Assembly: GCA_002724555.1 (NCBI GenBank)
Contig: PBOZ01000062.1
Location: 1 to 41,429 of the forward strand
DNA: 41,429 nt
Reading direction: 5' to 3'
Source: Rickettsiales bacterium
GTDB lineage: Bacteria > Pseudomonadota > Alphaproteobacteria > UBA8366
The position numbers and the translations under genes were made by a program. Shown here piece by piece: positions 17,314 through 29,943 of the stretch. The notes below the pieces were generated by a model that worked only from the letters and a program-made list of their open reading frames with translations, had not been told where the DNA came from and made no database searches. Every line of letters starts with the position of its first letter. Positions within the stretch are counted from its first letter, which is position 1.

Positions 17314-18762
17314 TTAACCGGCGATCAATGCTGCGGCCGCAGCAGCGGCGCCATCCAAAACCGGGGCCAGGACAAAGAAAAATAACAGCGTTACGATGCT
17401 TGTGACCGTTACTACACCACTCAAGCCATTTCCAATAGGCTGGTCGAACGGTTCGGCCGCCTCATCGAAATACATAATTTTAACAATCCGAAGATAATAA
17501 AAAGCGCCAACCACACTGGCCACCACACCGATAATTGCTAGGACATAGAGCTGCGCATCAATCGCCGCAAGAAATATATAAAACTTACCAAAAAATCCGG
17601 CTAGCGGCGGGATACCTGACATCGAAAACATAAAAACTAGAAACGCTGCCGCCAGCATCGGATTTGACTTGCTTAGTCCAGCAAGATCACTGATCTCTTC
17701 AACCATCTCTCCTTTGCGGCGCATTGCAAGAATGCACGCAAATGTGCCGACATTCATTGCGAGGTAAATGGTCATATAAAGAATGATCCCTTGAATACCC
17801 GCTTCACTTCCCGCTGCTAGTCCAATCAAGGCATAACCCATATGCCCTATCGAACTGTATGCCATCAAACGTTTTATATTGGTCTGCGCGATCGCCGCAA
17901 ACGCTCCAAGGACCATCGACAAAATGGAGATGAAGACAATAATCTGCCGCCATTCTTCCACCAACCCCCCAAAAGGATCCATCATTACCCGAATAAAGAG
18001 CGAAATCGCTGCGATCTTTGGCGCCACCGCAAAAAATGCTGTAATGGGCGTTGGTGCCCCTTCATAAACGTCCGGCGTCCACATGTGGAACGGAACGGCG
18101 GAAATCTTAAAAGCAAGACCAGCAATCAGAAAAACAATACCAACAATTAATCCTACCGAAACTGTCTCATCACCCACCAACACTGATGCCAATCCGTCAA
18201 AAGACGTTGTTCCGGCAAAACCATAGATCATTGAACATCCATAAAGGAGCATCCCCGAGGATAATGCTCCAAGGACAAAATATTTTAAGCCGGCTTCTGA
18301 AGAGCGAGTTGTGTCACGTTTAAACGCCGCGAGCACGTAAAGTGACAAACTTTGCAGTTCAAGTCCTAGATAGAGCGCAATCAAGTCATTTGCCGAAACC
18401 ATCATCATCATTCCGACAGTCGCAAAAAGCATAAGAACCGGGTACTCAAACCGTTTCATATTTTCGCGCTTAAGATAGCTCTTGCTAATAACCAGAGACA
18501 AAATTGTTCCCAGTATAATAAGCAACTTCATAAAGACGGTGAAATCGTCACTGACAAACTGGCCGTTAAAGGCGATAAGTTCCTGTCCACGCATTGGCCA
18601 TACAGAAACACCTACAATGATTAGCGCAGTAAGCGCTAAATAATGCACAAGCCCCGTCGCGCGTTCTTCTCGAATAAACACACCGACCATCATGCAGGCC
18701 ATAGCCGCGCAAGCGAGTAAAATTTCGGGTAAGGCTGGGTAAAAGTTGGGAAGTCCAGTCAT
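17314..18762 (-). CDS. nuoN: NADH-quinone oxidoreductase subunit N
   Basis: Antiporter-like proton-pumping subunit of the complex I membrane arm. 482 residues with about 14 membrane segments. The conserved core is seen in [20 protein letters not shown] (glutamate for proton transfer), [20 protein letters not shown] (lysine in the helix) and [20 protein letters not shown]. The C-terminus is unusually alanine-rich ([12 protein letters not shown]). It starts 9 bases after nuoM and is the last gene of the nuo block before birA. Confidence 0.96.
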   Translation of the reverse strand: MTGLPNFYPALPEILLACAAMACMMVGVFIREERATGLVHYLALTALIIVGVSVWPMRGQELIAFNGQFVSDDFTVFMKLLIILGTILSLVISKSYLKRENMKRFEYPVLMLFATVGMMMMVSANDLIALYLGLELQSLSLYVLAAFKRDTTRSSEAGLKYFVLGALSSGMLLYGCSMIYGFAGTTSFDGLASVLVGDETVSVGLIVGIVFLIAGLAFKISAVPFHMWTPDVYEGAPTPITAFFAVAPKIAAISLFIRVMMDPFGGLVEEWRQIIVFISILSMVLGAFAAIAQTNIKRLMAYSSIGHMGYALIGLAAGSEAGIQGIILYMTIYLAMNVGTFACILAMRRKGEMVEEISDLAGLSKSNPMLAAAFLVFMFSMSGIPPLAGFFGKFYIFLAAIDAQLYVLAIIGVVASVVGAFYYLRIVKIMYFDEAAEPFDQPIGNGLSGVVTVTSIVTLLFFFVLAPVLDGAAAAAAALIAG

Positions 18763-18771
18763 ATCGTGCCC

Positions 18772-20298
18772 CTACTTCGACGCCGTTGCAATGGCTGAGT
18801 CCGCCGCAGCCGCCAATGCGCCCTGATAATTCTGAACCAAATTCGCGACTGATGCATCAATCGCTTCCAGGAAAGGTGCCGGATAAATTCCCATCCAGAT
18901 AACGATAACGACAAGCGGCGCGAAGACCAGAATCTCCCGTTTATTGAGATCCGTGATCTTCATCAAGTGTTCCTTAGTCAACTCGCCAAATATCACTCGG
19001 CGATAAAGGTACAACATATAAGCCGCGCCAAGTACCATTCCAATTGCGATTAGCGCCGCGACCCAGGTATTTGCTTTGAATGCCCCAACCAAGACCAAAA
19101 TTTCACCAACGAAACCACTCGTACCCGGTAGGCCAACCGACGCTAAGGTAAATAAGAGGAAGACAAATGCATAAAATGGCATTCGATGGACCAAGCCACC
19201 GTAGGTCTCGATCTCACGTGAGTGAATTCGGTCGTATACCACGCCAACACATAGAAAGAGCGCGGCAGAGACGATGCCATGGCTAAGCATCTGTATGATC
19301 GAACCGGCAACAGCCTGCTCATTCCCAGCAAAGATGCCCACGGTCACAAACGCCATATGTGCCACCGATGAATAGGCGATAAGTTTCTTCATATCCTCTT
19401 GTGCCAAGGCAACAAGTGAAGTGTAAATTACTGCGACGATACTGAGTCCGTAGACCAACGGTGTGAAAAACTCTGATGCTTCGGGTAACATTGGTAACGA
19501 AAAACGCAAGAAGCCGTATCCACCCATTTTAAGAAGAACACCAGCTAATATAACGGAACCGGCAGTCGGTGCTTCAACGTGAGCGTCCGGTAGCCAAGTA
19601 TGAACCGGCCACATCGGTACTTTCACAGCAAACGAAGCGAAAAATGCTAACCACATCCAGTATTGAAGGTTCAACGGAAAGTCGAAGGCCATCAGTGTCG
19701 GAATGTCTGTTGTACCTGCCTGGAAATAAGCCACCAGAATAGCCAACAACATCAAAACTGAGCCAAGCAAAGTATAAAGAAAAAACTTAAATGCTGCGTA
19801 AACACGCCGAGGTCCGCCCCACACCCCTATAATCAAGAACATTGGTATGAGGACGGCTTCGAAGAAAATATAGAAAGCAACGAAGTCCAGCGCGCAGAAC
19901 ATGCCAACCATCATCGTCTCGAGGACGAGGAAGGCGACCATGTATTCTTTCACCTTATCTTGAATGGCGTTCCAGCTTGCGCCGATACAAATGGGCGTGA
20001 GTAACGTAGACAACAACACGAAAAACATCGAAATTCCATCGACGCCCATGTGGTAGTTAATCCTGTACTCAGGCATCCACGGTGCATTCTCAACGAACTG
20101 GAATGCATGGGTTGAAGTGTCAAAATTTACCCATATAAACAACGAAATGAAGAACGTAATACCGGAGGTCCACAGTGCACTCCAACGCGCGTTACGTGCA
20201 ACATCCTCAGGCGAGCCACGGACCAATAAAAGAATTAATACCGCGCCGACGAGCGGAGTGAACGTGACAATACTTAACCAAGGCATTTCACTGGCCAT
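18772..20298 (-). CDS. nuoM: NADH-quinone oxidoreductase subunit M
   Basis: Antiporter-like proton-pumping subunit of complex I. 508 residues, about 14 membrane segments. The key glutamate is E147 in [14 protein letters not shown] (equivalent to E144 of E. coli NuoM). The broken helix has [20 protein letters not shown], and the channel lysine region has [19 protein letters not shown]. The C-terminal tail is alanine-rich. It lies 6 bases after nuoL. Confidence 0.97.
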   Translation of the reverse strand: MASEMPWLSIVTFTPLVGAVLILLLVRGSPEDVARNARWSALWTSGITFFISLFIWVNFDTSTHAFQFVENAPWMPEYRINYHMGVDGISMFFVLLSTLLTPICIGASWNAIQDKVKEYMVAFLVLETMMVGMFCALDFVAFYIFFEAVLIPMFLIIGVWGGPRRVYAAFKFFLYTLLGSVLMLLAILVAYFQAGTTDIPTLMAFDFPLNLQYWMWLAFFASFAVKVPMWPVHTWLPDAHVEAPTAGSVILAGVLLKMGGYGFLRFSLPMLPEASEFFTPLVYGLSIVAVIYTSLVALAQEDMKKLIAYSSVAHMAFVTVGIFAGNEQAVAGSIIQMLSHGIVSAALFLCVGVVYDRIHSREIETYGGLVHRMPFYAFVFLLFTLASVGLPGTSGFVGEILVLVGAFKANTWVAALIAIGMVLGAAYMLYLYRRVIFGELTKEHLMKITDLNKREILVFAPLVVIVIWMGIYPAPFLEAIDASVANLVQNYQGALAAAADSAIATASK

Positions 20299-20304
20299 CG
20301 TTAT

Positions 20305-22254
20305 CTACCCCGCCGTCCCAACAGCCATATACCAGGTGATCAGCGCAACAACGCCAATCAACATTGCGAAAGCATAGTGATAAACGTAGCCGCTCTGCAG
20401 CCAACTCATAAACGCTGCTACACGCCGACTGACGGCCGCAATCCCGTCTGGTCCAAAGCCATCGATAATTGTACCGTCACCCTTCTTCCAAAAAAGGCGG
20501 CCGAGCCAGAACGACGGCCTAACAAAAATGCGATCAAAAAGCTCGTCAAAGTACCACTTATTGAGACTGAACTGATAAAGTTGTTCGTGATACGTACGCC
20601 AACGTTCTGCCATTCCAGGTTTCTGAATATACATCCGGTATGCAAGCCAAATACCGCCAACCGCCAAGAACAACGGCGCCAGTTTCACCCATAATGGCAC
20701 ATTCACGGCTTCAAAGGGTGCCGTATGGGCCGGCAGAACTTTGAGTGAATCCCCCCAGAATTCCGCATATCCATTCCCAACAAAACCATGGTAGCCAATG
20801 GCTCCGGCTACAACGGCACCAATCGCCAGGATGAATAATGGGGCAATCATTATCCAAGGTGATTCATGAACATGTGCGTAAACTTTTTCGTCGGCACGCG
20901 TTTCTCCATGGAATGTCATGAAGAGCAATCGCCAAGAGTAAAATGCAGTCATAAAGGCACCTGCAAGACCTAGCCAAAATGCATAGTACCCGACGCCGCT
21001 ATTCGCCGCCCAAGAGGCCTCGATAATAAAATCTTTGGAGTAGTGACCTGCAAAACCGAAAATACCCGGAATACCGATGCCAGCGAGCGCCAAACTTCCA
21101 ATCCACATAAAGGCATAAGTATACGGCACCATCTTCCAAATGCCGCCCATCTTTCGCATATCCTGCTCATCTGACATAGCGTGAATGACACTGCCGGAGC
21201 CGAGGAAAAGCAAAGCTTTGAAAAAGGCGTGCGTGAAAAGGTGGAACATCGCGGCGCCATATGCAGACACGCCCGCAGCAAAGAACATATAACCTAGTTG
21301 TGAACAGGTTGAATACGCAATAACCCGTTTGATATCGTTCTGGGTCAATCCGACCGTCGCCGCAAAAAATGCCGTCGACGCCCCTACAATTGTAACAACC
21401 ATTAATGCCGTTTCTGAAGCCTCGAACATAGGCGAAAGACGGCAAACCATAAATACGCCTGCTGTGACCATGGTCGCCGCATGAATCAACGCCGAAACGG
21501 GGGTCGGGCCTTCCATGGCATCCGGGAGCCATGTATGTAGTCCAAGCTGCGCCGATTTGCCCATCGCACCCATAAAGAGAAGAAGGCAAATTACGGTCAT
21601 AGCGTGAAATTCATAACCGAGAAACTCAAGTTGTACATCTGCCTTATTAGGAACAGCTGCAAAGATGGTATTCAACTCGACAGTTTCAAAAAGAACGAAA
21701 GTTGCGAAGATACCAAGGGCAAAGCCAAAATCACCAACTCGGTTGACCAAAAACGCTTTAATCGCGGCAGCATTTGCTGATGGTCGGTTGTACCAAAAAC
21801 CAATCAGTAGATATGAAGCGAGCCCAACCCCTTCCCAGCCAAAGAATAACTGGACCAAATTGTCCGACGTAACCAGCATCAGCATGAAGAACGTGAAAAG
21901 ACTAAGATAAGCAAAGAAACGGGGGATACCCGGATCATGATGCATATATCCAATGGAATACCAATGGACGACAGCCGAGACGGTCGTAACAACAACCAAC
22001 ATGACCGCCGTCAACTGATCCATATTCAGAGCCCAGTTGAAGGTAAAATCACCAACATTAATCCATGTCAAAAGCTCAACAGGCCGCGGTCCAGAACCAA
22101 AAATAACATCGTAGAACAAAATCCAGGAGAGAACTGCCGAGATAGTGAGCAACGCAGAAGTGAGAATTGAAGATCCCTTGTCTCCAATATACCGACCGAA
22201 AAAACCAGCGATGATCGCGCCGATCAGCGGCAGAAATACAATGGCTATTTCCAT
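20305..22254 (-). CDS. nuoL: NADH-quinone oxidoreductase subunit L
   Basis: Most distal proton-pumping subunit of complex I, 649 residues. It has the antiporter core with E141 in FFGWEGVGLASYLLIGFW, LGLHTWLPDAMEGPTPVSAL and NDIKRVIAYSTCSQLGYMFF. A C-terminal extension contains the segment that becomes the long lateral helix: the region from KWYFDELFDRIFVRPSFWLG to the last membrane segment. It starts 6 bases after nuoK. Length and motifs are normal. Confidence 0.97.
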   Translation of the reverse strand: MEIAIVFLPLIGAIIAGFFGRYIGDKGSSILTSALLTISAVLSWILFYDVIFGSGPRPVELLTWINVGDFTFNWALNMDQLTAVMLVVVTTVSAVVHWYSIGYMHHDPGIPRFFAYLSLFTFFMLMLVTSDNLVQLFFGWEGVGLASYLLIGFWYNRPSANAAAIKAFLVNRVGDFGFALGIFATFVLFETVELNTIFAAVPNKADVQLEFLGYEFHAMTVICLLLFMGAMGKSAQLGLHTWLPDAMEGPTPVSALIHAATMVTAGVFMVCRLSPMFEASETALMVVTIVGASTAFFAATVGLTQNDIKRVIAYSTCSQLGYMFFAAGVSAYGAAMFHLFTHAFFKALLFLGSGSVIHAMSDEQDMRKMGGIWKMVPYTYAFMWIGSLALAGIGIPGIFGFAGHYSKDFIIEASWAANSGVGYYAFWLGLAGAFMTAFYSWRLLFMTFHGETRADEKVYAHVHESPWIMIAPLFILAIGAVVAGAIGYHGFVGNGYAEFWGDSLKVLPAHTAPFEAVNVPLWVKLAPLFLAVGGIWLAYRMYIQKPGMAERWRTYHEQLYQFSLNKWYFDELFDRIFVRPSFWLGRLFWKKGDGTIIDGFGPDGIAAVSRRVAAFMSWLQSGYVYHYAFAMLIGVVALITWYMAVGTAG

Positions 22255-22260
22255 GCCTTA

Positions 22261-22572
22261 TCAGCCCTTCATCAAATTGACATCTTCAACCGCGATGGAA
22301 CCGCGATTTCGGTAATAAGTCACCAGGATTGCCAAGCCAATCGCCGCTTCTGCAGCGGCTACCGTCAAGACAAACATCGCGAATACCTGTCCAACTAAAT
22401 CTTGCAAATGCGCCGAGAAAGCCACCAAATTTATGTTAACTGCGAGCAGCATCAGCTCAATTGACATTAGGATAATGATGATGTTTTTCCGATTTAGAAA
22501 AACCCCAAATAGACCGAGCGTAAAAAGGATTGCGGCGATAGTTAGATAATGTCCGAGACCAATTTCAAGCAT
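22261..22572 (-). CDS. nuoK: NADH-quinone oxidoreductase subunit K
   Basis: Small membrane subunit of complex I, 103 residues with three membrane helices. The two membrane glutamates of the proton path are E39 ([15 protein letters not shown]) and E75 ([13 protein letters not shown]), matching E36 and E72 of E. coli. Its ATG shares one base with the nuoJ stop (TAATG at 22570-22574), which implies coupled translation. Confidence 0.97.
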   Translation of the reverse strand: MLEIGLGHYLTIAAILFTLGLFGVFLNRKNIIIILMSIELMLLAVNINLVAFSAHLQDLVGQVFAMFVLTVAAAEAAIGLAILVTYYRNRGSIAVEDVNLMKG

Positions 22573-23186
22573 TAGATGCCGCTCCCTGGCTCGACCTTAA
22601 CAACTTCGACTGCGTCTTCACGCCGCCGCGCTAATTGATCTGAAATACTTTGCTTTCGAACACCCGACCGTTGGCGAAGCGTCAAAACGATAGCCCCCAC
22701 CATAGCAACCAAAAGGATAAGGCCAGCTGACTGGAAGAAATAAATGTACTGCGTGTAGATCAATTGACCCAATGCCTGTGTATTACTGACCTTTCCCGGT
22801 GGCGGTATAGGCGCTCCTGCAACGGCCGAGGTTTCCGGTATAGCGATCCAGCTCCCAACGACTAGAATGAGTTCTGCCAATAGGATGATACCGATCAACG
22901 CTCCAACAGGTAAATATTGCAGGAAACCCTCGCGAAGCTCGGCAAAATTTATGTCGAGCATCATCACGACGAAAAGGAAAAGGACCGCAACGGCGCCGAC
23001 ATAAACGACAACCAAAATCATCGCAAGAAATTCTGCCCCCATCAGGACAAATAATCCCGCCGCATTAAAGAATGCTAAAATGAGGAAGAGTACGGAATGT
23101 ACTGGATTGCGAGCGGATATCACCATCACAGCCGACGCTATAGCGACGAACGCGAAAAGATAAAACGCCATCCCCTGAACAATCAT
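22572..23186 (-). CDS. nuoJ: NADH-quinone oxidoreductase subunit J
   Basis: Membrane subunit of complex I, 204 residues with five helices. The conserved pattern is [20 protein letters not shown], then [20 protein letters not shown], the third helix with its pi-bulge. A charged C-terminal tail ([20 protein letters not shown]) extends past the last helix. GGAGG lies 11 bases before the ATG at 23184-23186. The stop overlaps the nuoK start. Confidence 0.96.
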   Translation of the reverse strand: MIVQGMAFYLFAFVAIASAVMVISARNPVHSVLFLILAFFNAAGLFVLMGAEFLAMILVVVYVGAVAVLFLFVVMMLDINFAELREGFLQYLPVGALIGIILLAELILVVGSWIAIPETSAVAGAPIPPPGKVSNTQALGQLIYTQYIYFFQSAGLILLVAMVGAIVLTLRQRSGVRKQSISDQLARRREDAVEVVKVEPGSGI

Positions 23187-23225
23187 ATACCTACACTCCT
23201 CCCTCTTCCGCCCAATCTTGCAATG

Positions 23226-23714
23226 CTAGCGATACGGTGCATCAAGCTCGATATTTGCCGCAATCTCGTGTTCCCAACGATCGCCATTATTAAGCAGTTT
23301 CTCTTTGTTGTAGAACAACTCCTCACGAGTCTCCGTCGCAAATTCAAAATTCGGCCCTTCAACAATGGCATCCACTGGGCAAGCCTCTTGGCAATAACCG
23401 CAATAAATGCATTTCGTCATATCAATATCATAGCGTGTCGTCCTGCGACTGCCGTCCTCACGCGGCTCGGCCTCAATCGTAATCGCCAGTGCCGGGCAAA
23501 CCGCTTCGCAAAGCTTACAAGCGATACAACGCTCTTCGCCATTTGGATAACGTCGCAGGACATGCTCTCCACGAAAGCGCGGCGACAATGGGCCTTTTTC
23601 ATAAGGATAATTAATTGTGTGCTTCGGTTTAAACATGGCCCGTAATGTTAACGACATTCCATGAACCAACTCCAAGAGGAGGAACGCTCTCGCAGTACGA
23701 TCTACAAACGCCAT
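23226..23714 (-). CDS. nuoI: NADH-quinone oxidoreductase subunit I
   Basis: Peripheral-arm ferredoxin-like subunit of complex I carrying clusters N6a and N6b near the membrane. 162 residues. Two CxxCxxCxxxC sets are complete: C63, C66, C69, C73 and C102, C105, C108, C112, each followed by proline. The N-terminal amphipathic stretch ([18 protein letters not shown]) lies on the membrane. Gaps to nuoH and nuoJ are 36 and 39 bases, the widest inside the nuo block. Confidence 0.97.
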   Translation of the reverse strand: MAFVDRTARAFLLLELVHGMSLTLRAMFKPKHTINYPYEKGPLSPRFRGEHVLRRYPNGEERCIACKLCEAVCPALAITIEAEPREDGSRRTTRYDIDMTKCIYCGYCQEACPVDAIVEGPNFEFATETREELFYNKEKLLNNGDRWEHEIAANIELDAPYR

Positions 23715-23750
23715 CGCCCTAAACCTCGCTTATCCCAAATTTAGTAGCCA

Positions 23751-24788
23751 TTAAGCTCCACCTGCAGGAGGTACATTGTTTGTCGCAATAAGATAACCCG
23801 CCGTCAGAACCACCCATAACAACGAAAGGGGCAAAAACACCTTCCAGCCAAGCCGCATAAGTTGATCATATCGATAACGCGGAAATGTCGCGCGCACCCA
23901 AAGGAAAATGAACAAGCAACCGGCTATTTTCAACGCAAACCAAATCGGGCCTGGAAGCCAATTAAACGGCGCGATATCTATCAACGGCAACCATCCTCCT
24001 AAGAAAAGGACAGCCGTCATACCGCTCATGAGGATCATATTTGCGTATTCACCAAGAAAAAACATCGCGAAGGTCATTGAAGAGTATTCGACGTTATAGC
24101 CTGAAACGAGTTCCGCTTCTGCTTCGGGTAAATCGAATGGTGCGCGGTTCGTTTCCGCCAAAGCCGAGATAATAAACACGATAAACATCGGGAACAGAAT
24201 GCCAAAAAAATGCCAATTCCAAAAACCGTCGCCCGCCTGGGATTCCACGACCTGCGTTAGGTTCAATGACCCTACGGCTAATAGGACTGTGACAATTACA
24301 AATCCGATAGAGACCTCATAAGAAACCATTTGGGCCGCAGACCGAAGGGCACCGTAAAATGCGTATTTTGAATTAGAGGCCCAACCGGCCATGATGATGC
24401 CGTATACACCAAGCGAAGAAATAGCAAAAAGATATAATACACCAACGTTTATATCTGCGAGAACCCAACCGGCATCGAATGGTATGACTGCCCATGCAAT
24501 CAAGCTCAAGATAAACGTTATCATCGGCGCCAAAACGAAAATTATTCGATTTGAACCTGAGGGTACAATGGTCTCTTTAAGAAATAGTTTCGCACCATCA
24601 GCGAGGGGTTGAAGCAGTCCAAAGGGGCCAACGACGTTTGGGCCTTTACGGTACTGCATCCAGCCAATGACTTTACGTTCAGCCAGTGTCAGATAGGCGA
24701 CACTCAACAGGATGGGTGTCACGATTAACACAATAAGAATGACAATCCAGACCGCAGGCCAGATGTAAAGATCCCAGAGTTCAGCCAT
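23751..24788 (-). CDS. nuoH: NADH-quinone oxidoreductase subunit H
   Basis: Membrane subunit that forms the quinone chamber and joins the two arms of complex I. From ATG 24786-24788 it has 345 residues and eight membrane helices. Hallmarks are [35 protein letters not shown] and [20 protein letters not shown], whose glutamates line the proton entry. A longer frame reaches 24830 but lies inside nuoG and adds an unconserved leader; the chosen start overlaps the nuoG stop by 8 bases. Confidence 0.96.
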   Translation of the reverse strand: MAELWDLYIWPAVWIVILIVLIVTPILLSVAYLTLAERKVIGWMQYRKGPNVVGPFGLLQPLADGAKLFLKETIVPSGSNRIIFVLAPMITFILSLIAWAVIPFDAGWVLADINVGVLYLFAISSLGVYGIIMAGWASNSKYAFYGALRSAAQMVSYEVSIGFVIVTVLLAVGSLNLTQVVESQAGDGFWNWHFFGILFPMFIVFIISALAETNRAPFDLPEAEAELVSGYNVEYSSMTFAMFFLGEYANMILMSGMTAVLFLGGWLPLIDIAPFNWLPGPIWFALKIAGCLFIFLWVRATFPRYRYDQLMRLGWKVFLPLSLLWVVLTAGYLIATNNVPPAGGA

Positions 24789-26844
24789 CAGTGCCAGTCG
24801 CCTCCGTAGTGCCAATAATTTCATCGACACATTTCGCCATGGTCTCTGACGCCCGACTAATTGGATCCGTCATATAAAAGTTTGAAATTGGGGAATTAAA
24901 TGGCGCTGGATCAATCGCTCCAGAAACACCAAATTCACTCCAGGTAGCTGGCTCAATTGTGTCAATCGCAAGAAACGCATTATTGCTATCTTGGAGCGAA
25001 AGTCTCAATTCGTCCTGCGTGTCGTATGGCAGCACCTCGTCGAGTTCACCCGAAAGAGCCCTTAAGATTGCCCAATCTTCTTTGGCTTCGCCAGGAGGAA
25101 AAGCTGCGCGTTTCGCAATTTGGATACGGCCTTCAGTATTTACGAATATACCATTTTGCTCTGTGTAGGCCGCACTTGGGAATATAATAGAAGCCTTGTG
25201 TGCACCAGCATCTCCATGATGGCCTTGGTAAATAACAAAGGCATTATCCAATTGACTAGTATCGATTTCGTCTGCACCCAAAAGATAAACAATCGAAATT
25301 TCTCCAGATTTTGCACCAGCCAATATTTCATTTGTAGACTTACCACCTTCATCAGGCACGCAGCCCAACATCAAACCTCCGACCCGAGACGCCGCTGTAT
25401 GGAGCACGTTGAAACCATTCCAATCACTCAAAACCATACCGGTGTCATCCGCAATTTTCCGGGCCGCTGACAACACGGAAAATCCATCACGCCGGGTCAA
25501 TGCGCCCATACCAAGGATTAACATCGGACGTTTAGCCGTTTTTAAAATCTGGCAGAAGCCGTGCGAACCATCTGCCAGCTTCTGCAACGTTTCACCGCCA
25601 GCACCCAGATATTCATATTTATAGGTCAAGTTTGTCTTAGGTCCGACCACTCCAATGTGCAATCCACCTTGCAGATAACGTTTACGTATTCGGGAATTTA
25701 AAACAGGGGCTTCGAGACGAGGGTCAGATCCGATGATCAAACATGCATCTGCCTCCTCAATACCAGCAATCGTTGTGTTGAAGCGATAGGAAGTAGTGAC
25801 TGATGCATCTAAAGCGGCACCATCTTGTCGACAGTCTATATTCGGTGAACCGAGACCATCCATAACACCTTTCAACGCGAACATCGCCTCGACGTTCGCA
25901 TGATCACCAATAATTGCAGCAACCTTGGACCCACCCGCTTCTTTGAGCTTTTCTGATGCCAGTTTTAGCGCATCCTGCCAACTCGCCGGTGCTAATCTTC
26001 CGTCCGCGCCACGAATATATGGCTGATCTAAGCGCTGCCTGCTTAGACCGTCACACGCAAACCGGGTTTTATCCGATATCCATTCCTCATTCACATCCTC
26101 ATGCAGGCGCGGAAGGACACGCAATACCTCGTTACTACGAGCATCGACCCTAATGCTGCTGCCAACCGCATCCATAACGTCGATGGTCTCGGTCTTAGTT
26201 AATTCCCAAGGTCGGGCTGCAAACGCATACGGCTTTGACGTTAAAGCGCCAACTGGACACAGATCAATCACATTACCCGACAGTTCCGAAGCCACCGCGT
26301 GTTCTAAAGTCGTAATTTCCGCGTTTTCGCCGCGATTGATAAGTCCGATATCATCGACCCCGGCCACCTCCGTTGAGAAGCGGACGCATCGAGTGCAGTG
26401 AATACACCGGGTCATGATCGTATTGATCAATGGCCCCATATATTTGTCTTCTACGGCTCGTTTATTTTCTCTATAACGACTACCTGCATGGCCAAATCCC
26501 ATAGCCTGATCTTGCAAGTCGCATTCGCCACCCTGATCGCAGATCGGACAATCCAAAGGATGGTTAATGAGTAAAAACTCCATGACCCCTGCGCGGCCTT
26601 TTTTAGCCATCTCTGAATCAGTGAAGACTTCCATGCCATCGCCCGCTGGCAGAGCACAGCTAGCAGCCGGCTTTGGAGGCCCAGGTTTAACTTCGACCAG
26701 ACACATACGACAATTACCTGCAATCGACAGTCGATCATGATAACAAAATCGCGGTACTTCCTTCCCCGCGGCCTCGCATGCCTGAAGAACCGTTGACCCT
26801 GGGGGAACTTCGACCTCAATACCATCAACCTTTAGCTTCGGCAT
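24781..26844 (-). CDS. nuoG: NADH-quinone oxidoreductase subunit G
   Basis: Large iron-sulfur subunit of the peripheral arm, 687 residues. The N-terminal 2Fe-2S site has C34, C45, C48 and C63. The His-Cys3 4Fe-4S cluster has H95, C99, C102 and C108, and the next 4Fe-4S cluster has C147, C150, C153 and C196. The rest is a molybdopterin-oxidoreductase-like domain without cofactor. I see no cysteine set for the extra N7 cluster found in E. coli, as expected for alphaproteobacteria. It starts 9 bases after nuoF. Confidence 0.96.
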   Translation of the reverse strand: MPKLKVDGIEVEVPPGSTVLQACEAAGKEVPRFCYHDRLSIAGNCRMCLVEVKPGPPKPAASCALPAGDGMEVFTDSEMAKKGRAGVMEFLLINHPLDCPICDQGGECDLQDQAMGFGHAGSRYRENKRAVEDKYMGPLINTIMTRCIHCTRCVRFSTEVAGVDDIGLINRGENAEITTLEHAVASELSGNVIDLCPVGALTSKPYAFAARPWELTKTETIDVMDAVGSSIRVDARSNEVLRVLPRLHEDVNEEWISDKTRFACDGLSRQRLDQPYIRGADGRLAPASWQDALKLASEKLKEAGGSKVAAIIGDHANVEAMFALKGVMDGLGSPNIDCRQDGAALDASVTTSYRFNTTIAGIEEADACLIIGSDPRLEAPVLNSRIRKRYLQGGLHIGVVGPKTNLTYKYEYLGAGGETLQKLADGSHGFCQILKTAKRPMLILGMGALTRRDGFSVLSAARKIADDTGMVLSDWNGFNVLHTAASRVGGLMLGCVPDEGGKSTNEILAGAKSGEISIVYLLGADEIDTSQLDNAFVIYQGHHGDAGAHKASIIFPSAAYTEQNGIFVNTEGRIQIAKRAAFPPGEAKEDWAILRALSGELDEVLPYDTQDELRLSLQDSNNAFLAIDTIEPATWSEFGVSGAIDPAPFNSPISNFYMTDPISRASETMAKCVDEIIGTTEATGTDG

Positions 26845-26853
26845 ATTATGCTC

Positions 26854-28143
26854 CTACTCCGCGGCCTGTGCGCCGATGCCCGCACCTTGCAGAAGACGAT
26901 CCTCGATTTCATCACGAAAATGTCGCAAAAGGCCTTGTACAGGCCAGGCCGCAGCGTCTCCAAAAGCACAAATGGTATGGCCTTCAATCTGTTTCGTGAC
27001 ATCCCAGAGCATATCAATTTCGTCAATATCAGCATCTCCACGTGCCATACGTTCTAAAACGCGCCACATCCATCCACTGCCCTCTCGGCAAGGCGTACAT
27101 TGGCCACAACTCTCATGTTTGTAAAAGTATGCGATACGTGCGATTGCCTTTATAATATCGGTAGACTTATCCATTACAATGATTGCCGCCGTCCCAAGTG
27201 AAGATTGGGCCTCAGTCAATGCATCAAAATCCATCAGCAAAGTGTCACAAACAGATTTTGGAACCAACGGCATTGAACTGCCGCCTGGAATAACCGCTTT
27301 TAAATTGTCCCAACCGCCGCGAACGCCGCCAGCATGTGTCTCTATGAGCTCGCGAAGAGGTGTCGACATTGCATCTTCCACAACGCACGGCTTCTCAACG
27401 TGACCCGAAATGCAAAACAGCTTGGTACCGGTATTGTTCTCACGACCAAAACCTGAAAACCAACTCGCACCCCGTCGAAGGATCGTTGGAACAACTGCGA
27501 TCGTTTCCACATTGTTGACTGTAGTGGGACAACCCCACACGCCAGCTGCTGCCGGGAACGGCGGTTTTAGCCTCGGCTGACCTTTCTTGCCTTCCAAACT
27601 CTCCAATAAAGCCGTTTCTTCACCGCAAATATATGCACCTGCGCCACGATGAACAAAAATGTCAAAATCATAGCCGGAACCGCAAGAATTCTTTCCGATC
27701 AAACCTGCATCATAAGCTTCATCGACAGCCTGTTGTAGTGCCAACGCTTCATTGAAGAATTCGCCGCGTATATAAATGTAAGCGGCACAAGCACCCATCG
27801 CAAAACCGGTAAGCAGGCACCCCTCAAGTAACTTATGAGGGTCATGACGCATTATTTCACGGTCTTTACATGTACCAGGCTCACTTTCGTCTGCATTGAC
27901 AACGAGATATGCGGGACGGCCATCTGATTCTTTGGGCATAAAGGACCACTTAAGGCCAGCCGGAAAGCCAGCACCGCCGCGGCCTCTAAGACCAGAGCTC
28001 TTGACCTCTTCGATTATATCATCTCGACCCAGCTCTAGTAATTTTTTTGTATTATTCCAATCTCCCCGCTGGCGGGCACCGGCCAGTCGAAAATCGTGAA
28101 GCCCATATAAATTTGTGAAGATGCGATCTTTGTCCTGAAGCAT
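26854..28143 (-). CDS. nuoF: NADH-quinone oxidoreductase subunit F
   Basis: NADH-binding subunit with FMN and cluster N3. 429 residues from ATG 28141-28143. The glycine-rich FMN/NADH site is [18 protein letters not shown] (51-68), followed by [16 protein letters not shown]. The 4Fe-4S ligands are C346, C349, C352 and C392 (CxxCxxC, then 39 residues). A GTG two codons earlier overlaps the nuoE stop, but GGAGG lies only 3 bases from it and 9 from the ATG, so the ATG is preferred. Confidence 0.96.
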   Translation of the reverse strand: MLQDKDRIFTNLYGLHDFRLAGARQRGDWNNTKKLLELGRDDIIEEVKSSGLRGRGGAGFPAGLKWSFMPKESDGRPAYLVVNADESEPGTCKDREIMRHDPHKLLEGCLLTGFAMGACAAYIYIRGEFFNEALALQQAVDEAYDAGLIGKNSCGSGYDFDIFVHRGAGAYICGEETALLESLEGKKGQPRLKPPFPAAAGVWGCPTTVNNVETIAVVPTILRRGASWFSGFGRENNTGTKLFCISGHVEKPCVVEDAMSTPLRELIETHAGGVRGGWDNLKAVIPGGSSMPLVPKSVCDTLLMDFDALTEAQSSLGTAAIIVMDKSTDIIKAIARIAYFYKHESCGQCTPCREGSGWMWRVLERMARGDADIDEIDMLWDVTKQIEGHTICAFGDAAAWPVQGLLRHFRDEIEDRLLQGAGIGAQAAE

Positions 28144-28145
28144 GT

Positions 28146-28739
28146 TCACTCCCCTCCAAAATCCATATTGACTAATGTTTGGGGGCCACCAAACGGCGCG
28201 GCATTTTGCCGTCCCTTTTGCGATCCTCTAGGAGGAGGGTCACCGTTCTTCAAAGCATCCAAAATCTCAATGATGATTTCGCCGTCAAGATCTTCATAAT
28301 AATCATCATTTATTTGAACCATCGGCGCATTTGCGCAGGCGCCCAGACATTCAACTTCCATTAACGTAAACAGTCCATCTTCAGTCGTCTCGCCATTGCG
28401 AATGCTGAGATGGGATTGAATCGCGTCATGGACTTCGGTCGAACCGCGCAACCAACAAGGTGTCGTCGTGCAGCACTGAAGGAGATACTTCCCGACCGGC
28501 TCCAAGTTGATCATCGTAAAAAAGGTCGCTACCTCCATTACTCGAATACGCGCCATATTGAGCATTTCAGCGATAGCATCAACAGCTGCACCGGTCACAT
28601 AATGCCCTTCAGTATTCTGTCTCTGTGCCAAATCCAGTAACGCCAAAACAGCACTTTGTTGACGGCCTTCGGGATACTTCGCCATCGCTTTTTCAGCTTG
28701 CTCGAGATACTCGGGCGTGAATTCGAACATTTCGCTCAT
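28146..28739 (-). CDS. nuoE: NADH-quinone oxidoreductase subunit E
   Basis: Thioredoxin-fold subunit holding 2Fe-2S cluster N1a in the NADH-oxidising module. 197 residues from ATG 28737-28739, which has AAGGTAAG directly upstream and lies 19 bases after the nuoD stop; an earlier start at 28778 would overlap nuoD. Ligands are C90 and C95 (CTTTPC) and C131 and C135 (CLGAC). The C-terminal tail ([14 protein letters not shown]...) is polar and probably disordered. Confidence 0.95.
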   Translation of the reverse strand: MSEMFEFTPEYLEQAEKAMAKYPEGRQQSAVLALLDLAQRQNTEGHYVTGAAVDAIAEMLNMARIRVMEVATFFTMINLEPVGKYLLQCCTTTPCWLRGSTEVHDAIQSHLSIRNGETTEDGLFTLMEVECLGACANAPMVQINDDYYEDLDGEIIIEILDALKNGDPPPRGSQKGRQNAAPFGGPQTLVNMDFGGE

Positions 28740-28758
28740 TCTTACCTTGCCTTTATCG

Positions 28759-29943
28759 CTAACGGTCGATTTCACCAAACACTACGTCCATGGAGCCGAG
28801 AATGGCGACCGAATCTGCGAGCATGTGCCCCTTGCACATAAAATCCATTGATGCGAGATGCGCAAAACCAGGAGCTCGAATTTTACAACGATACGGCTTA
28901 TTAGTGCCGTCCGCCACAAGATAGACACCAAACTCACCCTTCGGTGCTTCGACTGCCGTATAAGTCTCACCAGCTGGCACATGAACACCTTCGGTGTATA
29001 GCTTAAAGTGATGTATCAATGCCTCCATCGATTGTTTCATCTCTCCCCGACGGGGCGGCGAAACCTTGCCATCTTCCGAGAGAACAGGCCCGTCCGGCAT
29101 TTTCTCAATGCATTGCTTCATAATGCTCAGGCTTTGCCTCATTTCTTCAACCCGCACCAAATACCGGTCGTAGCAATCGCCATTCTTGCCAATTGGAATA
29201 TCAAAGTCGATTTCATCATAAACGTCGTATGGCTGCGCCTTGCGCAAATCCCAGGCTACACCGGACCCACGCAGCATCGGCCCCGTGAAGCCCCATGCCA
29301 TTGCATCCTCTGCCGACACAATACCGATATCTACACAACGTTGCTTAAAAATACGATTTTCAGTCAGTAATGTCTCCATATCGTCGATGAATTTTGGAAA
29401 TTGATCGATCCATCCTAAGATATCATCCGTCATGTTTGGAGGAAGGTCCTGATGCACACCGCCAACCCTGTAATAGGCCGCATGCAATCGGGCGCCGCAG
29501 ACGCGCTCGTAAAACTCCATAAGTAATTCACGCTGCTCAAATGCCCACAACATCGGCGTCATAGCACCTACGTCCATTGCAAGCGCTGGCACATTCAGCA
29601 AATGATTCAAAATGCGCGTGATTTCATCAAATAGAACTCGAATGAATTGACCACGCCTGGGTGCCTCTATCCCCAGTAAGTTTTCCGCTGCCAGGACAAA
29701 TGCATGCTCTTGGCACATCGGCGAGACGTAATCTAAGCGATCAAAATACGGGATTGCTTGCATATAGGTTTTGTGTTCGATGAGTTTCTCAGTCCCCCTA
29801 TGTAACAGCCCAATATGGGGGTCAATCCGCTCAACAACCTCACCATCCATTTCCATAACCATACGCAATACGCCATGTGCCGCGGGATGTTGAGGCCCAA
29901 AATTAATCGTCATCGTTTTGATTTCGGAGTCAGCCCCAGTCAT
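28759..29943 (-). CDS. nuoD: NADH-quinone oxidoreductase subunit D
   Basis: 49-kDa type subunit that forms the quinone-binding site with NuoB. 394 residues, related to hydrogenase large subunits. The site loop [10 protein letters not shown] has H19 and H23. [33 protein letters not shown] and the C-terminal [11 protein letters not shown]-like end ([10 protein letters not shown]) are as in the family. It is separate from nuoC, and the start and nuoC stop overlap as TGATG. Confidence 0.97.
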   Translation of the reverse strand: MTGADSEIKTMTINFGPQHPAAHGVLRMVMEMDGEVVERIDPHIGLLHRGTEKLIEHKTYMQAIPYFDRLDYVSPMCQEHAFVLAAENLLGIEAPRRGQFIRVLFDEITRILNHLLNVPALAMDVGAMTPMLWAFEQRELLMEFYERVCGARLHAAYYRVGGVHQDLPPNMTDDILGWIDQFPKFIDDMETLLTENRIFKQRCVDIGIVSAEDAMAWGFTGPMLRGSGVAWDLRKAQPYDVYDEIDFDIPIGKNGDCYDRYLVRVEEMRQSLSIMKQCIEKMPDGPVLSEDGKVSPPRRGEMKQSMEALIHHFKLYTEGVHVPAGETYTAVEAPKGEFGVYLVADGTNKPYRCKIRAPGFAHLASMDFMCKGHMLADSVAILGSMDVVFGEIDR